Below are positions 11,330 to 23,976 of a stretch of DNA of 64,000 nt, one piece after another. Source of the DNA: Cercis canadensis (taxonomy: Eukaryota > Streptophyta > Magnoliopsida > Fabales > Fabaceae); assembly GCA_003255065.1 (NCBI GenBank), contig QAOA01007722.1:69823-133822 (forward strand), in the 5' to 3' direction. Every line of letters begins with the position of its first letter. Position 1 is the stretch's first letter. The notes under the pieces are model-generated. The model was not told the origin of the DNA, searched no databases, and saw only the letters and a program-made list of their open reading frames with translations. The position numbers and the translations under genes were made by a program.

Positions 11330-13060
11330 GATGAACTTAAAGACCACACACTAGCAGAGATACAAAAATTGTTATAGAATTACAGCAAAAGTCTACGTGA
11401 TTATCCACACATGTCATTGACAGAAGAAGAAGGTACTTCATCTGCACAAAATAGACTAATTTATGATGAGACTATCGATGATAGAGATCAACTAGCATAA
11501 GAGCACACACAATTATTTGCAAGACTTACGGATGAGCAGAAGATTGTGTATGAGAAAATCATGACAACAATATACTCTAGCAATGATGGTCAATTCTTTC
11601 TATATGGTTACGGTGGTATTGAAAAAATATTTGTCTATACAGCAGTGTCTGCTATACTACGTTCCAAAGGCAAAATAGTGCTGACAGTAGCTTCAAGTGA
11701 TATTGCATCCATTCTCCTTTTTGGAGGTAGAACAACACATTTTAGATTTTGCATCATTCTAAATGTTGATGAGGATACATTCTGTAACATAAAACTAGGC
11801 ACCCTCCTCGCAGAACTACTAGCTGCTACAAGACAAGGCCCCTATGACACATAAACATTGTTTTGAGGCATTGGATAAAACACTTAGAGATATACTAAAG
11901 CATACAGACACAGAAGCTGCACAAACGCCATTTGGGGGTAAAGTTGTAATACTAGGTGGAGACTTCAGATAGATACTTCCAGTGATACCCAGTGGAAGTA
12001 GACAAGAAATTGTTGCAGCAACTATTAACTCTTCCTACCTATGGAAACATTTTTAAGTACTAATTTCGATTTAAATTTTATTATAGATAACATTAACATA
12101 ATATGATCCTTCATATATGTCTTTTTGTCAAACACGTGTAGGTTTTGAACCTAACAAAACATATGAGATTGGAAACAGGATCTACAGATCCCCAAACAGT
12201 TGAACTGAGTGAGTTCTCGAATTTTTTTATTGAAGGTTGGCAACAGTGAAGTAGGAGATATGAATGATGGTGAAGCTATTATCCAGATATCAGATGATCT
12301 CTCCCTTCGTTGTGGTGATAATCAAATCCATGATATTGTGAACTCGACTTATCTAGGATTTATTACACACATGCGAGATCCAAAATATTGTCAAAAAAGA
12401 GCAATCCTCGCACCTACACTAGAAGTGGTCAGAAAAATTAATGATTATATGGTATCCTTATTGCTTGATGATAAAAAGATCTATTTGAGTTTGGACAGTA
12501 TGTGCAAATCATGGGGAAATGGACTAGACGATGTGCATACACCCGAATTCCTCAATGGTATCACCCTGTCAGGCCTCCTAAAACACAGGTTAGTACTGAA
12601 GTTGGGCGTACTTGTCATGTTATTAAGGAACATAGATCAACGGAATGGATTATGCAATGAAATGAGATTGATAATCACCAAACTTGGGAGATATGTTATG
12701 GAGGGAAAAGTTATTTTTGGCATTAACATAGGAGAAAAAATGTTCATTCCAAGGATGAACTTGACATCCTCTGATAAGAGGTTGCCTTTTAGACTACAGA
12801 GAAGATAATTTCCCCTTTAGATTTATTTTACCATGTCAATAAATAAGAGTCAAGGTCAATCTCTATCACATGTTGAATTATATCTACCAAAACCAGTCTT
12901 CAGTCATGGACAACTCTATGTGGTTTTTTCGAGGGTTCGAACAAGAAGTGGTCTCAAGGTTTTGGCGATCAATTCAAACGGAAGTTCCACAACAAACACC
13001 ACAAATGTTGTCTTCAAAGAGGTGTTCCATAAAATCACTCAAAACGGTACTATGAAAATT
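11330..13060 (+). pseudogene. Helitron PIF1-like helicase domain (degenerate)
   Basis: The 5'-3' helicase half of RepHel. DEQKIVYEKIM leads to FFLYGYGGIEKIF, where the Walker A lysine remains but the usual GTGKT is GIEKI. The Walker B region GGKVVILGGDFR is followed by a TAG at 11970-11972 in place of the expected Gln of DFRQILPVIP. After an intron-like gap (about 12055-12140) come LTKHMRLETGS, a 199-residue open frame 12209-12808 and the C-terminal block NKSQGQSLSHVELYLPKPVF...GQLYVVFSRV (motifs V/VI). Frameshifts and stops separate the blocks. Confidence 0.87.
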
Positions 13061-13399
13061 ATAATATATCATGTCTATATATACACATATAAACTTCCAA
13101 GATTCAATCCTATACATTCTAATTATACTAATGTTGCAATTCCAGGGTCCGAGCAAGTTCGTATAGACTTTGATGAAGACGATGGTAGTCTTATTCTCAA
13201 TCATACATAATAGGTAATTTTTGTATAGCATTAACTCATTTTGCATTGGTATAATGCACTTTTCAAAGTTTCTATGGATTCATGATTGATCCTTTAATAT
13301 ATTGCATCTATAGACAAAAACATGAAATCCAACATTTTTATATTTACTTTGCTTATAGTTATATAATTTATGCTCATATGATCAAATAAATTATATATC

Positions 13400-13468
13400 A
13401 CATCTCATTCCCTGGGTCCCACGTCCCGCCGCCTAGTGGCCTGCGCATTGGCACGGGAATAGTACTAG
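13400..13468 (+). mobile_element. 3' terminus of Helitron 1
   Basis: TCCCG at about 13424 and CGGGA at about 13454 can pair around a GC-rich interior, then AATAGTACTAG ends at 13468 with T following. CTRR after a subterminal hairpin, followed by T, is the Helitron 3' signature. The same layout recurs at 23420. Confidence 0.8.
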
Positions 13469-13929
13469 TAATATATAAAAGGAATAGCCAAATGCTCCAT
13501 AGCTCGCCACATGACACTCCAGCCATTAACGCAAATTATGAATAATCACAATTAATGCAATGGCAATTATAATTCTGTTTAAATAATATGAAATTGACAA
13601 AAAAAATTATAATATTCAAAAATTACATAATTAATTCGAAATATAATAATTGTCAATTGCACTCCCTAATTTTAGCCCAACAATAAATGTTGATTTCTCA
13701 ATTATATTTCAAATTTTAGGGTTTGGAAGTTGTGCCTCCATAAACCTTTATATATATTTCATTGCATATGAGGCTCACCCCCATTGCATTACAAATTTAT
13801 CAACTGTTTTCCTCCATTTGAATAAGCTCCCAGGTTTGCTCTTTCAAATTGTTTTTCCAAAAGCTGTAGTTATATATTCAATTAAATTATNTTTTGTAGA
13901 TTTTCTCCATTTCCACATGCAATAANTTT

Positions 13930-14205
13930 TAATATCTATTTCATTCTAAAATATATAAGAATCTCCTAATCCAGCTATTTTGCTCATTCATTATTTCTTA
14001 TTATCTCCATCACCTTCATCTCCAAAGTCAACAGGGTATGCTCTTTCTCTGTATTGTTTTTGTTGTTGCAATTTTGTTTCATAATATCTCTTTCATTTTA
14101 ATATATCTCTCAATCTCCTTATGCAACCATTTTGCTATTTCATTATTTCTTTTCCTTTCCATCTCCTTCATCTTCAAAGGCAACAAGGTATGATCTTTCC
14201 CAAAA
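13930..14205 (+). repeat. Duplicated leader-like module of about 150 bp
   Basis: Two copies share the order TCTCCTAATCCAGCTATTTT / TCTCCTTATGCAACCATTTT, CATTATTTCTT, CATCTCCTTCATCTTCAAAG (variants) and CAACARGGTATG, the last looking like a splice donor. A more diverged third copy may lie near 13730-13860. The arrangement mirrors the repeated leader of Helitron 1. Two unresolved bases (13891, 13926) lie just upstream. Confidence 0.55.
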
Positions 14206-14442
14206 GGACACGTGGCACTGCAATTAATTTTCTGAATTTTTTTCCTTGAAAATTAGAATATATTTTTTTTTGTATTTATTCACTCATGTAATTTTCTTTT
14301 GAACAATATTGTAACATAAAATTTAATGTTGACCGAATTTTGTAATTGAATTATTTAATGTGACAAATTACCATAAATACTGATTGGAGACAATTATGAT
14401 ATTTTGGTCAAATAAATGCTGATTTGAGAGATTTTTTGAATT

Positions 14443-14565
14443 TGTAATACAATTGTTTTACAAATAAAAGATTAAAAATAACTAAAATACGTTTGTATTT
14501 ATTNTGTAATACAATTATTTTACAAATAAAAGATTAAAAATAACTAAAATACGTTTGTATTTATT
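14443..14565 (+). repeat. 61-bp direct repeat around a single N (probable assembly seam)
   Basis: Bases 14443-14503 and 14505-14565 are the same 61-bp sequence with one visible mismatch, separated only by N at 14504. The exact fit of the copies to both sides of the N points to overlapping contig ends that were joined but not merged. Confidence 0.85.
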
Positions 14566-14759
14566 AGCTTCTATAAATATATTTCTTTGATATTTGAAAT
14601 TCAGAATTGATTTCTTGATGGAAGAATTTTGGAATTGCCTCCTTAATTTTAGTCTTACATTTAATTAGTATTTTGAAATTAGAATTTCAGAAATTATTGC
14701 TGATTAGAATACTAATTTTTTAGGAATTTCAATTACCTAGGGTTTCTTATGTTGAGGCT

Positions 14760-14812
14760 CCTTTTACGTATAAATAAAGCACAACCCAAGGCTGTTAGCT
14801 CCTAGCGTTTCA
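14760..14812 (+). promoter_or_regulatory. Possible TATA promoter of Helitron 2
   Basis: ACGTATAAATAAAGCACAAC provides a good plant TATA box in the position equivalent to the CTATAAGTAGAG of Helitron 1. Start site and activity are inferred only. Confidence 0.35.
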
Positions 14813-15013
14813 GCGGTCTCTTCTTTACTCCTGGCTTTAATGTCCTTACTTTCAATTTTTGACAATTATGTCTTATATTTGAATCTAATATTTGTTCTCT
14901 TATCTCTTTGTGTGTTGTTTCTAGATGACTTTGAGGTTGATCAATGTTGAAGACAACCACAGAGGTCTCCATGGCAGAAAAATTAAGGTTAGGTCTATTT
15001 GGGTTCTCGATCT

Positions 15014-16329
15014 TGACGGGTGCCGAACCGTACAAAATTAAACTACTAATTGCAACTAAATTGTAGTATAGGATGCAACCAGTGTCGTCTCCCAAGGATT
15101 CACCAGAACAACTAATCTTTTAAGAACTTAAGCAAGAACAGAATAAGGGGGGTTTTGTGTTGAATGCAATATACTAAGAATTAAGAAAGCAGTAAATTGA
15201 ATTTATCAAATAAGAGAAAACGCAATCAACTCAAGCAGGCAACCAAACCTTAATCCATCCTTGTTCACTAAAGATAAACTAGATCTGATTTAATTCTTGG
15301 TTAAGTGTTACCTGGAACCCCTAACAATAACACTTAGAATTCCTACTGATTTACCAATCAGGATTCAATTAATCATGGAATTAAGACTCTAGGCAACCGC
15401 TCTATATCACTAAATCCAGATTAATTTAATAACCGAATTATCCAAGTTAACCATATATTAAAGACCTTTAAAGTATGATTATCAATCTGATTACTGTTAT
15501 GAATCTAATCAACCGATTTAAATTCATACAACTCATGGAATCAAAGTACCATTCAATCACATGAAGAAGGGGAGAAGCAGTAATTCAAATTAAATTAAAT
15601 CAAACCCGGTTGAAGCACAGGAACTCTGGATTGTCAAGTTTGGCTCCTCTTGAATTGATTACAAACGAACTTAGCCTTCCATGGAAGACTTGAACACAAA
15701 GCAAAGGGGAAAAACGAACTAAGCAAAGGAGGCAGCAGCAGCTCAAGGAATTTCGTATCTCTTCTGATTGTGTATATTTGCCTCAACAACTTGAGAATAT
15801 ATACTAGCTGGCTGCCTCCTCTAGGTTTCCTAATGGTTTCCTAATTACAAAATAAACCTAGTTTCCTAAATTATTAATGGTAAAAACATGATCAAGCCCT
15901 AGTGTCATGTGTGCTGGCCCAAAAACAGATGTTGGCCCAAATAAACATGCTCTGGTCCAATAGGCAGCCCTAAGGAAAGGAATCAGTCAATGCTGGGCGG
16001 AGTGCTGGGCGGAGCAGAAAATCTGGACTGCTTGCACGCGAATTTCAGTTGTCCAGACGCGAGAATCAGCTTCTGGGCTCTTCATATGAAATGTGCATTT
16101 TCTGTCAGCTTGCCAACAAAACTGGAATCACATCAATCGGACATCTATAGCAAAAGATATGGTAAAAAACGTAAGCAGTGCCAGAATTTAACAGCTAAGC
16201 AATTAAAATCTACAAGCACCAACAAGTCCAAATCTCCAAAATATGTCTAAAAGCCATAAAATTCACTAGAAACACACACTAAAAGACTAAGTATAAGAGA
16301 AACAAATAGTATAAAATAATGTGTTATCA
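15014..16329 (-). mobile_element. Solo LTR of family B
   Basis: It starts TGACGGGTGCCGAACCG and ends GTGTTATCA. It is flanked by a perfect 5-bp target duplication, GATCT (15009-15013 and 16330-16334). It matches the LTR at 55164-56465 and the partial LTR at 60567-60715. No primer site or polypurine tract adjoins it, so it is a recombined solo LTR. Orientation is minus, judged from the complete family-B element. Open frames overlapping its left edge are fortuitous. Confidence 0.93.
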
Positions 16330-19230
16330 GATCTCTATTCATTTTGATATGATTTTTTTTTTCATTTTTAGACTGTTTTAAATCAATGTTCAAATCCAAA
16401 GTCCCATATGGATGGTGAGTTCTATGTAGCCTTCCTCTCCATATGAATGGGCAGCCTCCTTTTTGGCCTTTTGCCTTAATTTCCTGCTCACAGTATTGTC
16501 ATTTTCATATTTTTGATAATCTTATATCTCTTTTTGTTTTGTTTTACAGATAGCCTAAATGGAAGTTTGGAATGCTCGATTAAAATGAGTCCCATATTTC
16601 TCCAACAATTCCTCTCCCTTGTCTTTCAAAACTATTTCTCTAATTTTTTGTTTGATTTGTTCTATGTATAAATACAGCACAAACTCCATCTATCATTTTT
16701 ATCCATATTTTTACCTTATATTCTATTTCTTAATATTTTTTACACCTATCATTTAATAACCTATTGAATGGTTAACCTTCTAAAAGAAATCACCAAGAAG
16801 CCAATTCATGGAACAAATAAAGATGATGGACTAGGTTCTTCATCAGAGTTACTAGCGATTTGCCAACAAGAAATACTATAGGTATTAATTTTTCCATTTT
16901 GTAATATATATGTATTTGACTAGCAATTTGGAAAATTCTGGTAGCAAATCTAAAATCTACATAATAGAATGATTTCTTAAATCCCAATTTTCTTCCTTAT
17001 GTGACAAAAGCCTATTTTTTTCTCCTTCTGATATATTTATGTTTTTGCAAGCTTTTCAAGGTTTTGCATAAAGACATGCTAAGCAGCTTCTTATTGAAAA
17101 ATATAGGTCACAAAAGGTACTCAAATGCTTTATCTAGTTGAAGGTTTTTAAATTCCAATTTTTTGATTTTCTGGACCAATGTAATTTTTAAGCCTCTTTC
17201 TTTTGATATGAAGATTTTAAAAGGCATTATTTAGGAATGCTCAAGATTTTAGTGCAGTAGACTTTAGGCCTCTTTCTTTTGATATGAAGTTTTCTATGGT
17301 CAATGCTCCCTTGATAAACCCTAATTTATGCCATAAGGCCACACATGTCATTTTATGATTTAGTATTTAGTTGAACTTCATCTTAGTTATGGAAATTTGA
17401 ATTTCATTTAAGTTTTTATGTCCCAACCATGACACAATCAGTTTCTTAACAGCTTATGCTTTTGGTCTTCTACTATTACTAATCACAATTTTCATTCAAA
17501 TTAGATGTAGTGATCATTTGACTAATTCCTATACTTTGTTTTTTTTTTTTTCCATTTTTTTCCTAATTGTAGGTTGCCAACGGCTTTAAAATTGATTCGT
17601 CTTGATTTCTCCCCTTTCCTTTGAACGGGTAATTATGTTTACCCTATTCCATAATTTTTCTCTCCCTTTTTATCTTTAGGTTATGGTAGATATTTCTTAC
17701 TTACATTATCTACTAGGCTTAAGTACTATTTCTTTGCCCTTAAAGACATCTTGAAATATGTAGTTCTAATTGATACATAATGTGAACTATTGATTCTTAA
17801 AGCTTATAAGTCAACTATAGTATTTACACTTTTTTTTTTTTAATTCTTTTAAGTAATTTATTTCTTAATTAGTGTGAGAATTTAAAATATACTGCATTAT
17901 GCCTATATTCGAAGTTAAATTGTTTCTAATTTAAATGATCATTTTTATGTTGATATATCTTATTGAATCAATTTATATGTAGTTTGTTTGCCAAAAGTAG
18001 AAGAAAATGTACCTAATTAGGTATGGGATGTTCTTTTAAACCCACTAATCCATTAACAATAGGTCTGTGAAAATGGGGTGTGCTGTGGCAAAGTTGGGCT
18101 ATTCTAAACTTGCTGGAAGGTGTGTTCGCCCATCAAATTAGATTCCTAAAAATTCTTTACTTTTCTATAAGTCCATGTTTCTTGAAGGCAATTTTCATAA
18201 TAAGTCCCCAAGATTTCTATGTGTTAACTTCTATAAGAATCTCTTATTTTAAAAAAAGTTTAGGCCTATATTTCACTTCATTTTTATCAAAGATAGAATC
18301 TGTTCTGAGTTGTAGTTATTTGTACTTAATTTTCAATTTCTATGGTTTACATCTTATTATTTGGGTATAGTGTGCACTTTGTACTTTGTTCTCCTATTAA
18401 CTCTTTGCTTTGTCCATCCTCTTCGCTTCTTGCATGGCAAACTCATATGGCATCTCCTTTACTATTAGGTAGCTAAAATAGTATGATGTTGAGGTGTGCC
18501 TATTTTTTCTTTCATATTTGTTTTGCTATCTGTAAGTAGGTTGTTTATGGCTCCACAATTCATTTTGCTGTAATTTATCACTATGAACGCGTGTGCAGGA
18601 CCTAGGAACATGTTGTCTTCACAATGGATGATTGTTCTAAAAGTTTTCTGATCTCCTTCTCCTTTCCATGTAGTCTGTTTTTTACTTCTTATTTTTTCAA
18701 GTAAACATGCTGGAAACAATAAGCAATGTCCAAAACACTAATCAAGGTTGTTTTGAGACTAAATGTGAGTGTGTTAAATACTAGAATGAGTTTAGCATCA
18801 TGGGATGATATATGAAGATATGTCATAATGGAGAAATATATTTATTTACCAGTAAACATTAAAAATAAAAATATTGTTTCATTAGATTTGGAAGTATCTA
18901 AAATATTCCTTTTATTTAGGTTGCATTTTCTGTATCTAAAATACTTTTTTGGCCTACTTTGAATTTGAATTCCTACTTTAATAATGATTGAAATACAATA
19001 TTAAAAATAATGAATTTAAGTTATAAATAAAATCAATCAGCATTGAAGAAGTATATCAAAATACTTTAGTACTTAATTATTTTTCAATCAATCAATTATG
19101 TAATTTTAAATCAATTTTGAATTTATTATATTGTAAAAATCTCAATTGTAGGAAATTACATATTTAGGCCTAATACAAAACCCTCCAACAATAGGGATAA
19201 ATTTTTAAAACTAACAAAATAGTAGACTTT
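16330..19230. other. AT-rich sequence without recognisable gene
   Basis: Intron-like T-rich sequence inside the putative second Helitron. A short phrase, GGCCTCTTTCTTTTGATATG, occurs twice (near 17190 and 17266). No open frame here has recognisable content. Confidence 0.5.
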
Positions 19231-19239
19231 AGAGATATT

Positions 19240-21015
19240 CTTCAAACATGCATTTAGAAGAACTAAGGACATTTTTTTAACTTGCCAAATTAATTGTCAA
19301 TCAATTAATTACAATTGGAATGTGATTGGAATTGCTATATATGTTTTCAAATTAGCTAATTATTAAATAGTAATTATTTATTAAATTTTAAATTAGTTAT
19401 GTCATATTGCTGATTTTTAAGTATGAAATCAATATTGGATATTTGATTTTCACATTAAAGCAATCAATCAAACATCCCATACAAAAATAAATGGTAATCA
19501 ATCAATATCTAATTAATTTAAAATTTAAAATTTCTCAAATTAAATTGTCATCAATCAATTATAATTGTCAAGTTGATTGCACGATATTATAATTTTTTTT
19601 ATTTATAATTATTTTCATATTTATTTATTTAAAACCATCTAAGAGGGTTAAAATATGGTAATATCAATTTTGTTTGCTGATTTTAAATTTTATTTATGAA
19701 TAAAAATAAATTTGTATCTTCATATGAAAAATTATATACTTGTATTGCTAGATGATCAATATGAAATTTGAATAACGAAAATTTTAAGTTAATGAAAAAA
19801 AAAATTCTTGCACGCTAATAAATCTTTGCTTAGTTTTTAGAAATTTCATTTTTACAGAGTAGAGCTTGAATACTGACTATGAATTAGGGTTACAAGCACA
19901 AATAAGTAATTTATAAACTTGGACTTTTCATAAATTAATAAATACAAAATTAATATAAAAATGACAAATTATACAATAATTTCAATCACATGCTGATTAT
20001 AATTTATTGATTGATAATTAATTTGGAAAAAAATTAATTTTGAATCTTTTCAGATTGTCATTGTAGTTAAAATTACAATGAGAGAATTTCAAAAATAAAA
20101 TTCAGCTTTCATTCTGCCTATTTTAATTGTCATCAATGTGTGACAAAAAAAAAGTATGTATTTAGTTGTGTTTTAGTCCACATACATTCTAACATGTAAT
20201 GTCCTAATTAAGCAAGGTAATAAAAATATTGATTTTAAAGTAATAAAAATGTGCCTTAACAAGAAATAGATGGCAATAATCAAATTAAATTTAATGATTG
20301 CAACTAATACTCATTTCAATTTAAATTTAAAATCAAATTATCTAAAGTACGAAAATTGGTCAAAAATGTTAAAATCCTATTCAAGGAAAGAAATTCAAAA
20401 TTTGAATTTTGCTAATAAATATATTAAATCAGCATTGAAGTGCAATTCAAAAAACTTTTTGTAATTATTAACATGCCAAATGAAATGTCAATCAATTAAT
20501 TATAATTGGCATGTAATTGGAATTGTTGTATATTCTTTAATTTTTTTAATTAATTTCGTATTTAATTAATTTTGAATAACTCAAGTTTTTAAAATTACTT
20601 AATTAGACATGTAACCCTATTTGAAACCCAATTACAAGCTATACTAATATTAAAATAATAGTTTCTTGGATGATAGTCTGACAACTGGTACTACGAATGA
20701 ATTTACTATCAATTTAATAATTTAGAAATTATAAAAAAAATATCAAAATTTTGAATACATATTCAATGAGAAAAAAAATTAGAAATTTGAATTTTGCTAA
20801 TAGATACATTCCATCACCATTGAAGATGAGTTCAAAAAAATTCTGAAATTATTTACTCTCCAAATTAATTGCTAATCAATTAATTATAATTGACATGTGA
20901 TTGTAATTAATTGTTATATTTTATTTTATTAATTTTTTATTTATTTAATTTTAAATAACTCAAGTATGTGAAATTACTTAATTAGGCCTGTAACCCTATT
21001 TGAAACCCTCCAACA
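19240..21015 (+). repeat. Diverged AT-rich tandem repeats, period about 385 bp
   Basis: Two clear copies begin at TTTGAATTTTGCTAATA (20401 and 20786) and run through TCAATTAATTATAATTG and AATAACTCAAGT to TGTAACCCTATTTGAAACC. A weaker third copy near 19240-19400 has TCAATCAATTAATTACAATT. They are non-coding. Confidence 0.6.
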
Positions 21016-21229
21016 ATAAGTATTGCAACAACCTTGCAACCATTGTAGGCTAAATTATCTGCTAATAAAATAATTTTCTGTTTGTACTTGATATAGAAAA
21101 TACAATGTATTGTCTTAGGGACTGCTATAAATCATGTTTATCTGGGTTTTGGTGCAGATGGTAGCTTCTGGGAACAAGATTTGAATGCTTGGTTTTATAG
21201 AAATGAGAATACAGGAAAGGGGATAACAA

Positions 21230-21800
21230 AGTTACACATTCTCTTCTATTGAATGTTGTGGTGGATATGAAGAATGCACAATGAAGATGTTTTTGAAGGG
21301 CATAGCACTCTGTTGAAGGTGAGTGTTAATAAGATCCAGGTAATGGTTTAACTTGCAGTAAAGTTTTTCTACAAAATGAAAAAGCATGAAAGAGAGGTGC
21401 GATGGATACATTGACAGTCTTCAAGTATAGAAACCATTAAACTAAATGTCGATGGTGGCAATTTTGGGAACCTAGGGAGATCAGGTTTTGGAGGGGTTAT
21501 TTGAGATCATCAAGGGGGTGGCTTGGTGGTTTATGTGGATCTATAGGCATGTGTACCAATTTGAAAGCTGAATTTACTGCAACAAGGCATGGTCTGATAT
21601 TTTCTTGGGATAAAGGCATCAGAAAACTATGTGTGAATCAAATTCCTAAGTAGCAGTGCACTTGATAGATTTTGCTAATGTGAGCTTCCATTGCTGTGGG
21701 TGTATTATCAATGATATAAGACATTTTCTTAAAAGGAGTTAGGAGGTGAAAGTAATTCATGTGTTAAGACTGGAGTACCAAGGAGTTGACTTACGTATGT
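21230..21800 (+). pseudogene. LINE fragment with RNase H-like domain
   Basis: From 21436 the frame reads IKLNVDGGNFGNLGRSGFGG, the first strands of the RNase H (RVT_3) domain found at the end of plant LINE polyproteins, with the first catalytic Asp. After an in-frame TGA and a frameshift comes NLKAEFTATRHGLIFSWDKG, which has the catalytic Glu. The usual ESDS that follows is damaged. Upstream sequence (21230-21330) resembles the preceding zf-RVT tail. It is a dead fragment; no poly-A tail or target duplication was identified. Confidence 0.75.
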
Positions 21801-23070
21801 TAACTACAATTTACAAGCATATGGTTTTGTTCATGTTTAAAAAAACATTTTGCATTGCTTAAATTGTGAAATTATAGGAACATTGTATAAAGAAAATTTG
21901 AGTACTTAATATTTTGATGACTTTGAAAACAAAATTTGTTTGAAATTACAGAGACATTGTAAAAGCACAATCTTTGTACTAATATACTATAGGAATATAT
22001 TGAACTCAACTCTTACAACAAGGAACCTAAACCTAAGTCATCCACAAAATAGGAAACTAAATGTAAGTACTACAAATTAAAAGTACATTAACAAGCTATC
22101 TTTAAGGATTCAGGATCCTCATTAAAATTTTCTAAAATTTCCTATGAGTGCATGAAGTTATTTGATTAAAAAGATGAGTTGTTGATTATATCTTTATTTT
22201 AGACAGAAGTTTATTTTTTAGTGATATTTGGTTATAATTTCCAATCATTTGCTATAGAGTCATATTATGATAAGTCTTTTCTTTTTCTGGCCTTAAATAA
22301 TTGTATTGAAAAAGAATGCCTATTAGTAGCAAGAGCTATAAATCAACTCAATAGGTCTCAAGGTTACAAAGATTTTATATTTTTTTGGCCTTCAAGGATA
22401 CAAAGATGATATTGGCATACCAATCAAGAGCACTACTTACTACAAGTAGACAAATTGAGACTACTATAACAATGGTAATCAAATAATTGGGATATGACAT
22501 TTATTATAAATAGAAAATGAACCATTACATATCCATTTTAAAGATAAACAAATGGAAAAATTTAATTTTGGGTAGTTGATTTTTGGGATAGGTTAGGAAT
22601 GGGAACTAAATTATTTTACTAACAATTGTGGGTCAATACTTTATCAATAAAAATATTAGTATGTTTATGTAGGTAATCATTATAGGAAACTCCTTCCTAT
22701 TGATGACGAAATTTGGAATTCCATTTCCTATGTTTGGTATAAAAAATAGTATAATATAAGATACTCTTGTGATATATATTGACAAAGAAAAATGGATAAG
22801 GTGGGGGTATAAATAAATACAATTGTTTGTAACATGACTTAAATTTGAAAGAAGTTTGGTTTGGTACTTTGGTTATTTACTTATCATAGGAGCGTTAAGA
22901 ATGTGGAGGTCCAAAACACATAGCCCACAAGATACAATGTAACGTGCAAATAAGTTATAAAGATATGTTATTAAAGAATACAATAATGATTGGTGTTTAT
23001 CCTAAACAACATATAGTGTATACTTGCTATTTTACTCATACTCAAAGTGACTTTGTATATCTCAAGTCAT
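21800..23070. other. AT-rich sequence without recognisable gene
   Basis: No domain, terminal repeat or tandem structure was recognised. One 62-codon frame at 22221-22406 has no recognisable content. Confidence 0.5.
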
Positions 23071-23199
23071 TAGGTATAGCAATGTTGCAATTTTAGGATT
23101 AGTCGAAAACCATGTAGACTTAGAAAAAGATGTTGACATTCCCAGTTCAAATTATACATCATAGATCTTTTGAGTATATAGTATTATCTTATTCTGAAT

Positions 23200-23420
23200 T
23201 TGTTTAATACTCTTTCAAATGTATTATGAATTCATGATTGATACTTTTAATGTATTGCATCTATGGTTCAAAATATAAAATCCATAATTGGTATATTAGA
23301 TCATATAGATTTATATAATTTATGCTTATATGATTACTTAAATTACATCTTACATCCCGTTGCCTGGGGCTTGTGTCCCGTCGCTAGGTGGCCCGCGCAT
23401 CGGCATAGGAATAGTACTAG
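23200..23420 (+). mobile_element. 3' terminus of Helitron 2
   Basis: It is co-linear with 13240-13468: TGATTGATMCTTTTAAT, TATTGCATCTAT, TTATATAATTTATGCT, CATCTCAT/CATCTTAC, then GC-rich CGCATYGGCA and ATAGTACTAG followed by T. This marks a second Helitron of the same family ending at 23420. Confidence 0.8.
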
Positions 23421-23652
23421 TATAATATAATATGGGAATAAAAGCAAAGACATTGGAGCCATTTATAAAGCAATTAGATATATTTATTTTTAATAAAAAT
23501 ACCAACAACTTGTACATCAAGAAAATCAAAGTAGGAAACTACTAGATCTCAGGTTAAAAACCAACATAAAATGCACGACCAATTGCAATGGGGGAAGATC
23601 AGCATTGCGACATGGCTGGAATATATAGCTTTGAAGCAATTATTTTGGGTTT

Positions 23653-23692
23653 TCGCGCGCGCGCGCGCGCGGGGGGGGGGGGGTGTTGGGGT
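23653..23692. repeat. (CG)n tract followed by a G run
   Basis: About nine CG dinucleotides run directly into about thirteen G, then GTGTTGGGGTGTTTGTGG. Such a tract is rare in this AT-rich window. Alternating CG favours Z-DNA and the G runs could form a quadruplex. A sequencing or polymerase artefact is possible. Confidence 0.85.
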
Positions 23693-23976
23693 GTTTGTGG
23701 TGTTGGGGGAGGTTGATTCTCTTACATCTCCAATAAATGTCATTACATTACAGTAACATTATATATGCACTTGTTCTTTTTAAAATATAACTGAAATCAT
23801 GGTTGTAAAGTTATCATGTCAAAGATATAGCTAACGAATGCAAATTTTGCATAATGCTCTCCTAATTCCACTGCTAACATCATTAATTATTTTTCCATAT
23901 ATTATAAGAAACCAAGAGAAATTTAAAAGGAGGAAGAAAACAGTTACTAACGAAGAAGCTGCTTTGCTATGGCAAA

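Larger units (their letters stand above)
3170..13468 (+). mobile_element. Degenerate autonomous Helitron (Helitron 1)
   Basis: The + strand carries a decayed RepHel transposase (about 8186-13060) and ends in a Helitron-style terminus: a GC-rich hairpin-like stretch, then AGTACTAG followed by T. A very similar 3' end occurs at 23200-23420. The 5' TC terminus was not identified. The left border is set where sequence shared with the second Helitron (3176-3420 against about 14300-14760) begins, so it is only a guess. Helitrons leave no target duplication, so the border needs an empty-site comparison. Confidence 0.7.
13469..23420 (+). mobile_element. Second, non-coding Helitron remnant (Helitron 2)
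   Basis: Defined by its 3' end at 23200-23420, which matches Helitron 1 over about 200 bp, and by a short upstream stretch (about 23075-23165) resembling the last Helitron 1 exon (13130-13210). Near 14300-14760 it shares AT-rich sequence with the leader region of Helitron 1. It has a solo LTR at 15014-16329 and a LINE remnant near 21.4 kb. No Rep or helicase domain was found between these points. The left border is not determined and may lie well inside this range. Confidence 0.5.

Noticed and set aside
14802..15095. 97-codon minus-strand frame with DDTGCILYYN (also seen at 60385-60648)
   Set aside because: The shared part is the edge of the family-B LTR, so similarity comes from the LTR and not from a gene.
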